From: Acinetobacter sp. ANC 4805
GTDB taxonomy: Bacteria > Pseudomonadota > Gammaproteobacteria > Pseudomonadales > Moraxellaceae
Assembly (NCBI RefSeq): GCF_022549495.1
Contig: NZ_JAKZGD010000001.1
Coordinates: 62,001 to 126,000, forward strand
Direction: 5' to 3'
DNA length: 64,000 nucleotides
In this document: one piece after another, positions 35,058-44,809 of the stretch
Layout of the letters: each line of letters opens with the position of its first letter
How positions within the stretch are numbered: position 1 is the first letter of the stretch
Notes under the pieces: generated by a model
The model's input: only the letters and a program-made list of their open reading frames with translations
The model's database searches: none
What the model was told of the DNA's origin: nothing
Program-made: the position numbers and the translations under genes

Positions 35058-35645
35058 ATGCAAATTATTTATTTACATGGTTTTCGAAGTGGCCCGATGT
35101 CTAAAAAGGGGCAACAGTTGAAACAATATTGTGCAAACTACAATCTAGCACAGGTGCATTTACCTGACTTAAATCAGCCGCCAGCGCAAGTCATCCAGCA
35201 ACTCTCTCAACTTATCAAAAATTTATCACACGATAAAGTTGTTTTAGTGGGAAGCAGTTTAGGTGGTTTCTATACGACATATCTTGTCGCAAAATATGCT
35301 TGTGCTGCTGTACTGATTAATCCTGCTATGCAACCATGGCAACTATTCGAAGATTTATTTGGAATTGAACAAATCCCACTCAAAGTCACGGAATCATGGA
35401 CGCTTGATGCTGATCAATTGCAGCAATTACAATCAATTGCTGAGACGAAGTTACAGCATGCTGATAAAATTCTCGTACTATTGCAACAAGGCGACGAAGT
35501 CTTGGATTATCGTCAGGCACAACGTTATTATAGTGCGACACATCGATCTTCATTGATTTTAACCGACGCTGGTGGTAATCATGCAATGGATGATTTTGAA
35601 GAAAAATTACCCTTCATACTCGAATTTTTATCGACAGCCATCTAA
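35058..35645 (+). CDS. yqiA: YqiA-like esterase
   Basis: YqiA-type proteins are small alpha/beta-hydrolases with esterase activity on short acyl substrates. Starting from the ATG at 35058 (195 aa), the protein reads MQIIYLHGFRSGPMSKKGQQ. It then shows the nucleophile elbow VLVGSSLGGFY and the late His in GGNHAMDDFEEKLP. An in-frame ATG at 35049 would add three residues. It lies 17 bp before parE on the same strand, the order yqiA-parE also known in E. coli, which supports both calls. Confidence 0.92.
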   Translation: MQIIYLHGFRSGPMSKKGQQLKQYCANYNLAQVHLPDLNQPPAQVIQQLSQLIKNLSHDKVVLVGSSLGGFYTTYLVAKYACAAVLINPAMQPWQLFEDLFGIEQIPLKVTESWTLDADQLQQLQSIAETKLQHADKILVLLQQGDEVLDYRQAQRYYSATHRSSLILTDAGGNHAMDDFEEKLPFILEFLSTAI

Positions 35646-35662
35646 TAAGGAAGTCAGACCCA

Positions 35663-37546
35663 GTGACACAATACACGGCACAATCCCTTGAAGTTCTTTC
35701 TGGTTTAGATCCTGTTCGTCGTCGTCCCGGTATGTATACCGATACTTCACGCCCAAACCATTTGGCGCAAGAGGTGATTGATAATGCGGTCGATGAAGCA
35801 CTTGCAGGACATGCCAATCAAATTTGTGTCACCGTGTATGAAGATGGTTCATTATCTGTAGAAGACAATGGACGTGGTATGCCTGTCGATATTCACCCTG
35901 AGTATGGGCAAAGTGGTATTGAAATTATTTTGACCAAGTTACATGCAGGCGGAAAATTCAGTACCGATAATTATCAGTTCTCAGGCGGTTTACACGGTGT
36001 CGGGATCTCCGTTGTGAATGCTTTATCAACACGTGTTGAAGTTGCGGTACAACGTCAGGGTAATCTGTATCAGATGGCGTTTGAGCAAGGTGAGCCGGTT
36101 GCGCCTTTGTCGGTCTTAGAAGGTAAAGTGGCGAAACGTGCCACAGGAACAACGGTGCGTTTTTGGCCTGAAACCAAATACTTTGATAGTCCCAAATTTG
36201 CACTCAAAGCACTGAAACATAATCTAAAAGCCAAAGCTGTCTTAGCAGCGGGCTTAAAAATTATCTATGACGATAAAATCAATAAAGAAAAGATTGAATG
36301 GCAGTTTGAAAATGGTCTCGTCGACTATTTAATGGATGAGCTAGAAAATCGAGAAATTTTACCTGATCCTGCTTTTGTCAGTAGCGGGCAAGCGGATCGG
36401 GCTGCCTGTGAATTTGCAATTTGTTGGAATGTTGAAGGTGGCGAACAAATTCAAGAAAGTTACGTCAATTTGATTCCAACCGCGCAAGGTGGAACGCATG
36501 TGAATGGTTTACGTTCGGGTGTCACAGAGGCTTTACGTGAATTTTGTGAATTACGTAATTTATTGCCACGGAACATGAAACTTTCAGCCGAAGATGTCTG
36601 GGATGGTGTCAATTTTATTTTATCGCTGAAATTTCAAGAGCCTCAATTCTCAGGGCAAACCAAAGAACGTTTATCTAGTCGTGAAGCCTCTAATATTGTG
36701 CTGAATATTGCCAAAGATGCCTTTGCCTTATGGTTAAACCAACATGCTGAGATTGCAACGCAGTTAGCTGAAATGGCAATTGCCAAAGCTGGACGTCGCT
36801 TAAAAGCAGCAAAAAAAGTGGAACGTAAAAAGATTGTCTCAGGGCCTGCATTACCTGGAAAACTTGCTGATTGTGTGGGCTTGACTCGTGAAGACAGCGA
36901 ATTATTTATTGTCGAAGGAGACTCTGCGGGCGGAAGTGCCAAGCAAGCACGCGATAAGAATTTCCAAGCGATTATGCCGATTCGAGGCAAAATTCTAAAC
37001 ACATGGGAAGTTTCTTCGGACGAAGTATTGGCTTCGCAAGAAGTACATGACATCGCGATTGCCATTGGGGTTGATCCAGGTAGTGATGATCTGTCTGAAT
37101 TGCGTTATGGCAAAGTCTGTATCCTTGCCGATGCGGACTCGGATGGTTTGCATATTGCGACCTTACTTTGTGCGCTATTTGTGAAACATTTCCCTGCTTT
37201 GGTTGAAGATGGTCATCTGTTTGTGGCAATGCCACCGCTTTATCGAATTGATATTGGTAAAGATGTGCATTATGCGCTTGATGATGATGAGCTAGAGACG
37301 ATTCTGAAAAAAGTGAAAGGGAATAAGAATCCACAAATCACTCGATTTAAAGGATTGGGTGAGATGAATGCCAGTCAATTGCGTGAAACCACGATGGATC
37401 CCAATACGCGTCGATTAGTGCAATTAGATTTGGATGATGCACATTTTACCGCAGGTTTGTTGGATAAACTGCTCGCCAAAAAACGTTCTGCTGACCGTAA
37501 ATCATGGTTAGAACAGAAGGGTAATTTAGCGGATATTAGCGTTTAA
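35663..37546 (+). CDS. parE: DNA topoisomerase IV subunit B
   Basis: ParE provides the ATPase half of topoisomerase IV, which decatenates daughter chromosomes with ParC. The 627-aa protein starts at GTG (35663). It has the GHKL ATPase motifs VIDNAVDEALAGHA, EDNGRGMPVD and GLHGVGISVVNALS, the TOPRIM motif FIVEGDSAGGSAKQARDK near 415-433 and ILADADSDGLHI near 488. The C-terminal motif FKGLGEMNASQL is also present. Length fits ParE (about 630) rather than GyrB (about 800). Confidence 0.97.
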   Translation: MTQYTAQSLEVLSGLDPVRRRPGMYTDTSRPNHLAQEVIDNAVDEALAGHANQICVTVYEDGSLSVEDNGRGMPVDIHPEYGQSGIEIILTKLHAGGKFSTDNYQFSGGLHGVGISVVNALSTRVEVAVQRQGNLYQMAFEQGEPVAPLSVLEGKVAKRATGTTVRFWPETKYFDSPKFALKALKHNLKAKAVLAAGLKIIYDDKINKEKIEWQFENGLVDYLMDELENREILPDPAFVSSGQADRAACEFAICWNVEGGEQIQESYVNLIPTAQGGTHVNGLRSGVTEALREFCELRNLLPRNMKLSAEDVWDGVNFILSLKFQEPQFSGQTKERLSSREASNIVLNIAKDAFALWLNQHAEIATQLAEMAIAKAGRRLKAAKKVERKKIVSGPALPGKLADCVGLTREDSELFIVEGDSAGGSAKQARDKNFQAIMPIRGKILNTWEVSSDEVLASQEVHDIAIAIGVDPGSDDLSELRYGKVCILADADSDGLHIATLLCALFVKHFPALVEDGHLFVAMPPLYRIDIGKDVHYALDDDELETILKKVKGNKNPQITRFKGLGEMNASQLRETTMDPNTRRLVQLDLDDAHFTAGLLDKLLAKKRSADRKSWLEQKGNLADISV

Positions 37547-37734
37547 ATTCTTCACTCAGTATCTAGCGTTCGACTGTTATCACAGCCAAGTGCATACTTG
37601 GCTGTTGACTGTATCAAATGCAGTCTGACATGGCGACACTGATGTCACCTGTTTTGATCGTAAGTGTTGAATAAATATATAATTTATTTATCTAACTGAT
37701 AAGTTTCTAAGCTTGGTATTTTATTAAGTTTAGA

Positions 37735-38481
37735 TCATTTATTCTCCACTTTATAGTAAGTGCCACCTGCATAGACATTGTGTCCAAAGCCACACGAGGA
37801 CTCACCATCCTTCTGTTCAACCTCAATCTTTTGACCATTTTGCGCATCATTGACAAATTGAAGCTTGATTTGACAGTCTTCATAACGGTAGCTTGTTTGT
37901 TTTGCAGTGATCGGCATCGTGGTTTCAAACTGTCCCATATTTGGACCATAGATCAAACCTCGAATCCCAAAGTAATAACCGTCAAAAGCAACCTGATATT
38001 TATTTTGCTTTTTGCTGACCTTGATGTAATCCCACTGTCCAAAGCCATTGGCTCGAACATAAGTCCCTTGTAAATCCGTAGATACTTTTGGCTTGGGCAA
38101 TTGTTTTAAGTTGTATTGGCTGGTTTTAGAGTCTTTATCTTTTAAAAACCAGACTCTTGCCCATTGAGGTTTGCCTAGTTTGGCGTAGCTGAGACCGACA
38201 TTATTATTCGCAATTTCAATCTCTCGGTCAGTAACTTTGATACCACTTTCTTCTGCGTTCATTTGGCAGAATTGCGCCCATGCTGCCTGATCTTCAAATT
38301 GTTTCGCAGCTTGAGCATATTGCTTTTGGTCGTAAAACTTTTTACCTGTTTGGGCATATTGTTTTACTTTGCTACAGCCTTGTTGTAACTCTTGTTCAAA
38401 CGATAATTCAGCGAAACTACTGCTTGATAGAATTACGGTAGCCGTAATCATACTGAGTTGAGATATTTTAATCATTTTCAA
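37735..38481 (-). CDS. Exported protein of unknown function
   Basis: The 248-aa product has a signal peptide (MKMIKISQLSMITATVILSSSSFAE). A TPR-like helical stretch follows (AQTGKKFYDQKQYAQAAKQFE; NNNVGLSYAKLGKPQWARVWF). The C-terminal beta-rich part has a Cys near CQIKLQF and another in SSCGFGHNVYAGG. Periplasmic location is likely. I recognise no family beyond the TPR-like helix. It stands alone between parE and a GNAT gene. Confidence 0.76.
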   Translation of the reverse strand: MKMIKISQLSMITATVILSSSSFAELSFEQELQQGCSKVKQYAQTGKKFYDQKQYAQAAKQFEDQAAWAQFCQMNAEESGIKVTDREIEIANNNVGLSYAKLGKPQWARVWFLKDKDSKTSQYNLKQLPKPKVSTDLQGTYVRANGFGQWDYIKVSKKQNKYQVAFDGYYFGIRGLIYGPNMGQFETTMPITAKQTSYRYEDCQIKLQFVNDAQNGQKIEVEQKDGESSCGFGHNVYAGGTYYKVENK

Positions 38482-38546
38482 TATTTTAAAAGTTTTAAGG
38501 TGTTTATTCTAACCAATAAATCGAAATTCATGCTGTGATTGAATTG

Positions 38547-39092
38547 TTAGCTTGAGAGTTGTAGTTGCATCCATACGACATCGCGCCACTGCCCAAATTT
38601 CTGTCCAACCTGTGGCATATAACCTGTTTGTACAAAACCCAATTGTTCATGCAGCACAATCGAGCCTGTATTCTCACTATCAATGGCAGCAATCATCATA
38701 TGCATGTGTTGTTGGGTCGCAAGATGAATGAGTTGTTGCATCAGCGCTTTGCCTAGACCTTGACGTGCATACTGCGGATCAACAAAGACAGAATGTTCGA
38801 TGCTTTGACGATAACCGCTAATATTACGGAATGTTGAATAATACGCATAACCTGCAATTTTATTATTTTGCTGATCTTCGACCACGATCATGGGGAAGTG
38901 TTGTTGTTGCATGTCCTGAAAACGTTGTTGATATTGCGCTAAAGTAACGGCCTGATCATTCCAGTTGGCTGTACCTGTGAGGATTTCATAATTATAAATG
39001 GCGAGAATCTGTTCCAAATCATCCATCATCGCAAAACGAATTTGATAAGGCGAATTCAGAGAATGTACTGCAAGCTTAAGATCGAATGACAT
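38547..39092 (-). CDS. GNAT-family N-acetyltransferase (phosphinothricin-acetyltransferase-like)
   Basis: The 181-aa protein has the GNAT acetyl-CoA site QYARQGLGKALMQQLIHLA, after a substrate region AIYNYEILTGTANWN and FPMIVVEDQQNNKIAGYAYYS. The arrangement matches phosphinothricin/methionine-sulfoximine acetyltransferases (PAT, MddA). Such enzymes N-acetylate small amino-acid-like compounds; the natural substrate here is not known. Confidence 0.88.
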   Translation of the reverse strand: MSFDLKLAVHSLNSPYQIRFAMMDDLEQILAIYNYEILTGTANWNDQAVTLAQYQQRFQDMQQQHFPMIVVEDQQNNKIAGYAYYSTFRNISGYRQSIEHSVFVDPQYARQGLGKALMQQLIHLATQQHMHMMIAAIDSENTGSIVLHEQLGFVQTGYMPQVGQKFGQWRDVVWMQLQLSS

Positions 39093-39141
39093 GAGGAAAT
39101 AAAAGAAAGTTCACATATCCTGAATATGCGTGATTGCAAAA

Positions 39142-39170
39142 AAAACAGCAAGACGGAGCTTGCTGTTTTT
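39142..39170 (-). terminator. Terminator after tsx-like gene
   Basis: AAAACAGCAAG/CTTGCTGTTTT stem with loop ACGGAG and a T-run on the minus strand (A-run on plus), 16 bp beyond the stop of the gene at 39186. Confidence 0.85.
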
Positions 39171-39185
39171 AAACAGATTGACTGC

Positions 39186-39911
39186 TTAGAAATGGTATTT
39201 TACTAAAGCGCTGACATTGTTTTCGTCGCTGCCTTTAATACCAAACTTGTTATTCCAAACAGAATGTTCAATACCGAGGTATAAACGTGTTTCAGGTGAA
39301 ATATGTTTACCGACATTCCACTTATATTGTGTGGTCCAGTTGAGTTCACTCGCATGATCTTTTTCTGCTGTAGACCAGTCAAGGAAACCATCAACCACAA
39401 AATCTTCTGTAGAGACTTTAAATGGCAACGCATAAGCGATGGTCATTTGATAGTCATCAGCCGTTTTTTCATTATTGGCACGGTAGAAATTCACGTTTGC
39501 ATATTGGAAATATGGAATCGCGAGATCAAAACCTACGCCATATAAGAAATTGTCGAAACTAGAGAGGTCATCATTATTGCCTTCCCACGTCGTTGAGATC
39601 AACACATCTTTGACTGGACCAAAAGCAAGTTTTTGACCTGAAATTTCACCCAAGCTTAAACGTGGAGAAAGTTCGAAATAGGTACTTTTATGATCGTCAC
39701 CACCGCGCATGCGATCCATAAAGAAAAAGACATCGGCATATTTCACTTTAGCAGCATATTCAACCGTTAAAGTCGTTTGTTTTTCGTCGACAACTTCGTA
39801 GTTTTCACCGTATAAACCTGTGAGGCTAAAATCTTGCCAAATAGGCTTTGCCTGAACGAAAGCTGCTGTAGATACCAATAAACAAGTCGCTGCAAGTTGC
39901 TTCAATTGCAT
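39186..39911 (-). CDS. Tsx-like nucleoside-specific outer-membrane channel
   Basis: Tsx-type porins let nucleosides across the outer membrane. The 241-aa precursor has a signal peptide ending VQAKP and then a beta-barrel pattern: WQDFSLTGLYGENYEV, FFFMDRMRGGDDHKSTYFELSPRLS and, at the end, NVSALVKYHF with terminal Phe. This is the layout of Tsx/OmpK proteins. The exact ligand is not predictable. A terminator follows. Confidence 0.88.
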   Translation of the reverse strand: MQLKQLAATCLLVSTAAFVQAKPIWQDFSLTGLYGENYEVVDEKQTTLTVEYAAKVKYADVFFFMDRMRGGDDHKSTYFELSPRLSLGEISGQKLAFGPVKDVLISTTWEGNNDDLSSFDNFLYGVGFDLAIPYFQYANVNFYRANNEKTADDYQMTIAYALPFKVSTEDFVVDGFLDWSTAEKDHASELNWTTQYKWNVGKHISPETRLYLGIEHSVWNNKFGIKGSDENNVSALVKYHF

Positions 39912-40281
39912 TTAAAAAAATCCCCCAAAAATGGCGTGTAAAGCATACAAGGAATTAAGCAAAAATAAAGCCAAATTTGACCAAATGCTCAAAAGAATTG
40001 GGTTGAGCCGATCAAAAGAAAAAAGTTCATGAATTTAAAAATCTTTTTGATCAAGTTTTAATAAAAATGTCAAAAATCAGCTTGCATATTTGTTATGAAA
40101 GTCAGATATTGGAGTTATAGAAGATCTTCTTAATGACTGAAAAGCAACAGATGTAAGGCAAGGAGACTACACGCATTTACATAATCAAAATATACAACTG
40201 CACTGAATGAATGCATGCTCAAAGCGTGCTAAATAAAAAAGTTTCGTAGAACCGTCTCACAGAAAAGAGAGGAAGATATTT
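39912..40281. other. Divergent intergenic region, nothing firmly identified
   Basis: This 370-bp A/T-rich gap separates the Tsx-like gene (minus) from the HPF-like gene (plus). No tRNA, repeat or clear operator is visible. The only certain signal is the strong GAGGA ribosome binding site just before 40282. Confidence 0.5.
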
Positions 40282-40656
40282 ATGAATATTGAAATCCGTA
40301 CAGATAAAAACATTCAAGGTAGCGAACGCTTAATCAGTTATATCCGTGCAGAACTTACGCAAGAATTTCAACGCTATAGCGAGCGTATTACACATTTTTC
40401 GGTTCATATTAGTGATGAAAATGGGGAGAAAACGGGCGATCATGATAAACGCTGTATGATCGAAGCTCGTCCAGCAGGTTTGAAGCCACTTGCCGTGACT
40501 CATAAAGCTGCGAATATCGATGCATCTATTCATGGTGCGATTGATAAACTAAAACGTAGTCTGGAACATTTATACGAGAAAAAAGAACATCATCGTGGTG
40601 GTTTACCAGAGTATGTTGACGTCGATGACGATGTAAAAATTGATGATGAAGCGTAA
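40282..40656 (+). CDS. HPF/RaiA-family ribosome-associated protein
   Basis: The 124-aa product resembles ribosome hibernation factors: MNIEIRTDKNIQGSERLISYI start, beta-strand THFSVHISDENGEKTGDHDKRCMIEA, then KAANIDASIHGAIDKLKRSLEHLY, the second helix that lies in the ribosome in HPF. It is preceded by a strong GAGGA Shine-Dalgarno. The sequence is divergent, and the acidic tail (DVDDDVKIDDEA) is unlike the basic tails of HPF, so a role at the ribosome is likely but not certain. Confidence 0.75.
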   Translation: MNIEIRTDKNIQGSERLISYIRAELTQEFQRYSERITHFSVHISDENGEKTGDHDKRCMIEARPAGLKPLAVTHKAANIDASIHGAIDKLKRSLEHLYEKKEHHRGGLPEYVDVDDDVKIDDEA

Positions 40657-40668
40657 AATTAGCGCATA

Positions 40669-40694
40669 AAGAAAGCCCAATTGAGGGCTTTTTT
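40669..40694 (+). terminator. Terminator after HPF-like gene
   Basis: AAAGCCC/GGGCTTT with an AATTGA loop and T-run, 12 bp after the stop. Confidence 0.85.
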
Positions 40695-40796
40695 TATGTG
40701 TGTATCAAATTTATACATGATTTTTAGATCGTTTTATAAAAACCTGTCGGGATATTCGGCATAATAGAAACATTCAATACAATGTGAGAATTGGTC

Positions 40797-41342
40797 ATGT
40801 TAAGCAATCAGCAGCAAGCCTTGGTGCAAGCCATACAACAACTCGATTTAGACCAAGTGCAATCTTTACTTGCTGCAGGACTCGACCCTAACTTTATTGA
40901 TCCTGAACATGGTTTTCCTGTATCTATTGTATGTGATGGTTTATTTGTGTGGTGGGAAAATGTGTGTGAAGCCTATGAAGCAGGCAAGCCATTCACTGAC
41001 GTTGAAAAACAACAACAACTGCAAGTTTACCTACACATTTTAGATGCATTGATTCAAGCAAAAGCCAATTTACATTTATGGGATGCAGAAGAATTCTATG
41101 GCCCACTTTGGGATGCTGCTAGTGCAGCGTGTGTACCTGTTGTACAGCGTTTACTCGATGAAAAAGTAGATCCGAACACACGTGATGAAGAAGGTTTAAC
41201 GATTTTATCTTCAATCAGTCAACTGTTTTTCGATTGTGATTTTGATGAGATTAATTGGTCAGAATCTTTACCAGAAGAACGTGAAACTCTCGAGTTATTA
41301 CGCAGCCATGGTGCGAAAATGTCAAAAGAGCTAACGGTATAA
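40797..41342 (+). CDS. Ankyrin-repeat protein
   Basis: The 181-aa protein shows ankyrin-like repeats (LDLDQVQSLLAAGLDPNFIDPEHG, residues about 14-37; AASAACVPVVQRLLDEKVDPNTRDEEGLT near 106-135; and a final ETLELLRSHGAKMS). The upstream TTG at 40791 would add two residues; I take the ATG. No signal peptide, so probably cytoplasmic. Ankyrin repeats mediate protein contacts; a partner is not apparent. Confidence 0.85.
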   Translation: MLSNQQQALVQAIQQLDLDQVQSLLAAGLDPNFIDPEHGFPVSIVCDGLFVWWENVCEAYEAGKPFTDVEKQQQLQVYLHILDALIQAKANLHLWDAEEFYGPLWDAASAACVPVVQRLLDEKVDPNTRDEEGLTILSSISQLFFDCDFDEINWSESLPEERETLELLRSHGAKMSKELTV

Positions 41343-41373
41343 GTTCAGCCAATAGAATAGAAAGGGGATAATC

Positions 41374-42141
41374 ATGAAAAAAATTGGAACATTGAGCTTG
41401 ATCGTTGCATCAATGATGGCAAGCACTGCTTTTGCAGCAGATTTCTCTTTTGACCGTCCTGGTGCGGGAATGGGCACAGGTATTACACCTGTGGGGCATT
41501 TGGCTTGGGAACAAGGTTTGCCGAGTGTCAGCTATCAAGAAGGCACGGTTGATGGTGAAAAAGATAAAACCTTAACACTCAACGGTGACATGCTGTTACG
41601 CACAGGTTTAGCCGAAGGATTAGAATTACAATTGGGTTGGCAAGGTCCTGTTTGGCAGCAATACAAACGTGCGGGTGTCAAGAAAGAAAGCAATGGTTTA
41701 GGCGATGTTAGCATTGGTTTGAAAAAGTCGATTGATTTAAAAGATGATCGTTTATCAATGGCATTGTTGGCTGAAGCAATCATTGCCACAGGGAACGAGG
41801 AGTTCACGGCACATGATGATATTTATAGCTTAAGCTCAGCAGTCGCTTATGAATTCAGTGATTTAATTGGTACCTCGATTACCATGCGTTATGAGGCACA
41901 GAATAGTAACTGGGCAGTAACGGCGATTCCGACCATTGACTACAAGATTGCAGGTAAATTATCTGGATATTCAGAATTTGTTTACCGTAAAGCGGAGAGC
42001 CAAGACTATGAATATGGTCTAGGCACAGGTCTTGTTTATGCTTTAAATAATCGAACTCAACTGGATGCGAGCATTGGGGTTGATCTCAATGGCGACCAGA
42101 AAAGCTATAACGGTGGCTTCGGCGTATCGGTTTTATTCTAA
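41374..42141 (+). CDS. Outer-membrane transporter-like protein (Phenol_MetA_deg type)
   Basis: The 255-aa product has a signal peptide (MKKIGTLSLIVASMMASTAFA) and a beta-barrel-like pattern: DFSFDRPGAGMGTGITPVG, GLELQLGWQGPVWQQY, NGLGDVSIGLKKSI, and a final GGFGVSVLF ending in Phe. These repeats recall the Phenol_MetA_deg group of putative outer-membrane channels. Substrate unknown. It begins 31 bp after the ankyrin gene. Confidence 0.8.
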   Translation: MKKIGTLSLIVASMMASTAFAADFSFDRPGAGMGTGITPVGHLAWEQGLPSVSYQEGTVDGEKDKTLTLNGDMLLRTGLAEGLELQLGWQGPVWQQYKRAGVKKESNGLGDVSIGLKKSIDLKDDRLSMALLAEAIIATGNEEFTAHDDIYSLSSAVAYEFSDLIGTSITMRYEAQNSNWAVTAIPTIDYKIAGKLSGYSEFVYRKAESQDYEYGLGTGLVYALNNRTQLDASIGVDLNGDQKSYNGGFGVSVLF

Positions 42142-42219
42142 TCAAAATGCGCCTGATTTCTCTTAAATGAACTCCTGCATTGGAGGGTGGGGATTTGGGG
42201 GCAAGATAGAGAGATCATC

Positions 42220-44067
42220 ATGAAAATGTCTATTCAGGCTGGGTTTAGTTCCCAACTGATGAGTTACTTTTTGGGTAGTTTATTGTTGTTATGTGGGTCT
42301 TTAACTTACGCTCAAGAGAATTTATCAGCACCTTTGCTTAGCCCAGAACAGGCATTTACATTTTCCGTTGAATCGACACAAACCAATCAAGCACGATTAC
42401 ATTGGACTATTCAGCCGAATTACTATTTATATCAACATAAATTTGAAGTGCAGCAAGGCAATCAGCCTGTTGCATTAAAATTGCCCAAAGCAGTTGAACA
42501 ATATGATGAAAATTATGGGCATAGCCAAGTTTATTATCAGCAAGTTGAGTTCAATATCACCACACAAGCCGCTCAACATTATCGGGTGACGTGGCAAGGC
42601 TGTGCCAAAGACCGAATTTGTTATCCTCCTCAAAATATTGAATTTCAAACTGATGCTGATGGATTGGTGAGTGTCGAAAATGTCAGCTCAAATTCCCAAA
42701 AACGTTTTTTAGATGTTGCTCGTTCAGCAAATACCTTGAATGCGCAAACAACAGATGTTGAAGACCTAACAACGGGAAAATCAGAATCAGCAAGTATCAG
42801 CAATTCAACACCAATGGCGCAAGACCAAAAGTGGTCAAATACTTTAGAACAACATTCTCTCGCCTACAGCCTTGTACTGTTCTTAGGTTTGGGCATTTTG
42901 TTGGCATTTACGCCGTGTTCTTTGCCGATGTTGCCAATTTTGACCTCATTGATCATAAGAGAGCATAAAGGCGTCAAAGCGTGGACAATTGCGCTGACCT
43001 TTGTGGTCAGTATGGCAATGGTTTATGCAGTTTTAGGTTTAATCGCTTCTGCTGCTGGACTGAATTTTCAGCGTTGGTTACAGCAACCTGCGACCTTGAT
43101 CGCCTTTAGCTTATTGTTTGTGATCTTTGCATTGAACCTGTTTGGCTTATTTGAGTTGAAACTACCGCAGAAATGGGTGAATCGACTAGATCACATGCAG
43201 TCCACACAAAAAGGTGGAACGCTGGTGGGTGCCAGTGTGATGGGAATGATTTCTGCCTTGCTGGTCGGCCCTTGTATGACCGCACCTCTGGCAGGAACAC
43301 TCCTCTTTATTTCACAAACGCAAAATCAGTGGCAAGGTGCTCTACTATTATTCACCTTGGGATTTGGTATGGGTATTCCATTACTGCTTGCCAGTGTTCT
43401 AGGTGCAAAGGCACTACCGAAAGCAGGGGAATGGATGCATCAAATTAAGGTTATTTTTGCCTTTTTGATGTTGGCGTTAAGTATTTATTTTATCCGTCCG
43501 TTATTACCTGAATTAGCGATTCAAATACTTAGTCTTGTATTGGGCATGGCATTTATTGGTTTCGCGATATATCGTCTGTTTGTGAAGAAAGGGCAATTAC
43601 AGTGGTTATATGCATTGTTGCTGATGATCTCAGTTCCGTTTTTAGCTTTTAACCAATATCAACATATTCAAAATTTAAGCGCAGTTCAGGCAGATAAATT
43701 AGCAGAGTGGCATGTCGCAACAACCGCTGCTGATTTTGAGCGGATTCTAGCCAACGCACCCAAAGATCAGGCCGTTGTGATTGATGTGTATGCAGACTGG
43801 TGTGTGGCTTGTCAGCCGATTGAGCATCGTGTATTAAAAGATGCAGAAGTTCAACAGGCATTATCTCACTATTATTTGATTAAACTTGATTTAAGTCATT
43901 ATGATGCGTCACATCAGGCTTTATTAAATCAATGGGACATTTTAGGACCGCCAACCTATTTATTTTTAGATCAAAAACAACAAGAAGTACGTTCGCTGCG
44001 TTTAACTGGTGCTTTTCAAAAATCAGAATTATTACAACAACTCACCTTGCTGAAAGGGAAATTATAA
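42220..44067 (+). CDS. dsbD: Thiol:disulfide interchange protein DsbD
   Basis: DsbD carries electrons from cytoplasmic thioredoxin across the inner membrane to periplasmic DsbC/DsbG and cytochrome-maturation partners. The 615-aa protein has a signal peptide, an N-terminal domain with the Cys pair in GCAKDRICYPP and a transmembrane domain. That domain carries the functional Cys residues in FTPCSLPMLPIL and GPCMTAPLAG. A C-terminal thioredoxin domain has YADWCVACQP (C528/C531). An earlier in-frame start at 42187 gives an unlikely leader; ATG at 42220 starts the signal peptide. It ends 2 bp before the GST gene. Confidence 0.95.
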   Translation: MKMSIQAGFSSQLMSYFLGSLLLLCGSLTYAQENLSAPLLSPEQAFTFSVESTQTNQARLHWTIQPNYYLYQHKFEVQQGNQPVALKLPKAVEQYDENYGHSQVYYQQVEFNITTQAAQHYRVTWQGCAKDRICYPPQNIEFQTDADGLVSVENVSSNSQKRFLDVARSANTLNAQTTDVEDLTTGKSESASISNSTPMAQDQKWSNTLEQHSLAYSLVLFLGLGILLAFTPCSLPMLPILTSLIIREHKGVKAWTIALTFVVSMAMVYAVLGLIASAAGLNFQRWLQQPATLIAFSLLFVIFALNLFGLFELKLPQKWVNRLDHMQSTQKGGTLVGASVMGMISALLVGPCMTAPLAGTLLFISQTQNQWQGALLLFTLGFGMGIPLLLASVLGAKALPKAGEWMHQIKVIFAFLMLALSIYFIRPLLPELAIQILSLVLGMAFIGFAIYRLFVKKGQLQWLYALLLMISVPFLAFNQYQHIQNLSAVQADKLAEWHVATTAADFERILANAPKDQAVVIDVYADWCVACQPIEHRVLKDAEVQQALSHYYLIKLDLSHYDASHQALLNQWDILGPPTYLFLDQKQQEVRSLRLTGAFQKSELLQQLTLLKGKL

Positions 44068-44069
44068 TC

Positions 44070-44765
44070 ATGTATCAATTGTTTATTGGCAATAAAAATT
44101 ATTCAACTTGGTCGATGCGACCGTGGATTTTATTAAAACAACTTGGCATTCCATTTCAGGAGCATTTAATTCAATTTGATAGTTTTGAACCTAATAGCCA
44201 ATTTAAAACTGAGATTTTAAAATTGAATTCAACGGGCAAAGTCCCAACACTCATGCACGATGATTTGATTATTTGGGATAGTCTGGCGATTTGTGAATAT
44301 ATTGCTGAACAAAATCCTGAGAAGAATGTGCTACCTCAAGATAGAAAGCAACGAGCCAAAGCACGATGCATTAGTGCAGAAATGCACAGTAGTTTTCAAA
44401 GTTTACGCAATCTGTGCCCAATGAATGTAGAAGCGGATTTAGCCCATATCGGACAACAGCTTTGGCTGGACAATGCCCAGCTTCGTCCAGATGTGGCTCG
44501 GATTGAACAAATTTGGTCTGAACGTCCAACTGAGGACAGCTTTTTATGTGGTGAGTTTAGTCTAGCCGATGCATTTTATGCGCCTGTGGCTATGCGTTTT
44601 GAATGTTATAAATTACCCATCTCTGCTTCTAGCCAAAGTTATATGCACAAGATATTGTCTTTAGCATCAGTTCAAGAGTGGATCGCAGAAGCCAAACAAG
44701 AACAGATGTTTGTACCCTTTGATGAGCCTTATCGTAATCATCGTGAAGAATATCTAAAAGACTAA
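44070..44765 (+). CDS. Glutathione S-transferase family protein
   Basis: The 231-aa protein begins MYQLFIGNKNYSTWSMRPWIL, a Ser-type GST N-terminus (Ser in NYSTWS likely activates the glutathione thiol). It has the cis-Pro/glutathione site GKVPTLMHDDLIIWDSLAICEYIAE (residues about 50-75) and a helical C-terminal domain. It starts 2 bp after the dsbD stop and is in the same operon. An alternative frame start inside dsbD is not credible because it lacks a domain. Substrate not predictable. Confidence 0.9.
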   Translation: MYQLFIGNKNYSTWSMRPWILLKQLGIPFQEHLIQFDSFEPNSQFKTEILKLNSTGKVPTLMHDDLIIWDSLAICEYIAEQNPEKNVLPQDRKQRAKARCISAEMHSSFQSLRNLCPMNVEADLAHIGQQLWLDNAQLRPDVARIEQIWSERPTEDSFLCGEFSLADAFYAPVAMRFECYKLPISASSQSYMHKILSLASVQEWIAEAKQEQMFVPFDEPYRNHREEYLKD

Positions 44766-44777
44766 ACAACAGGTCAA

Positions 44778-44807
44778 AAATAAAGGCATCTTTGGATGCC
44801 TTTATTT
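44778..44807. terminator. Bidirectional terminator between GST and GGDEF genes
   Basis: A 13-bp perfect stem AAATAAAGGCATC/GATGCCTTTATTT with loop TTTG lies between the two convergent stops. Confidence 0.92.
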
Positions 44808-44809
44808 GA

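Noticed and set aside
43932..44069. N-terminal extension of the GST gene into dsbD
   Set aside because: It has no domain content; the protein starting at 44070 begins with a normal GST fold.
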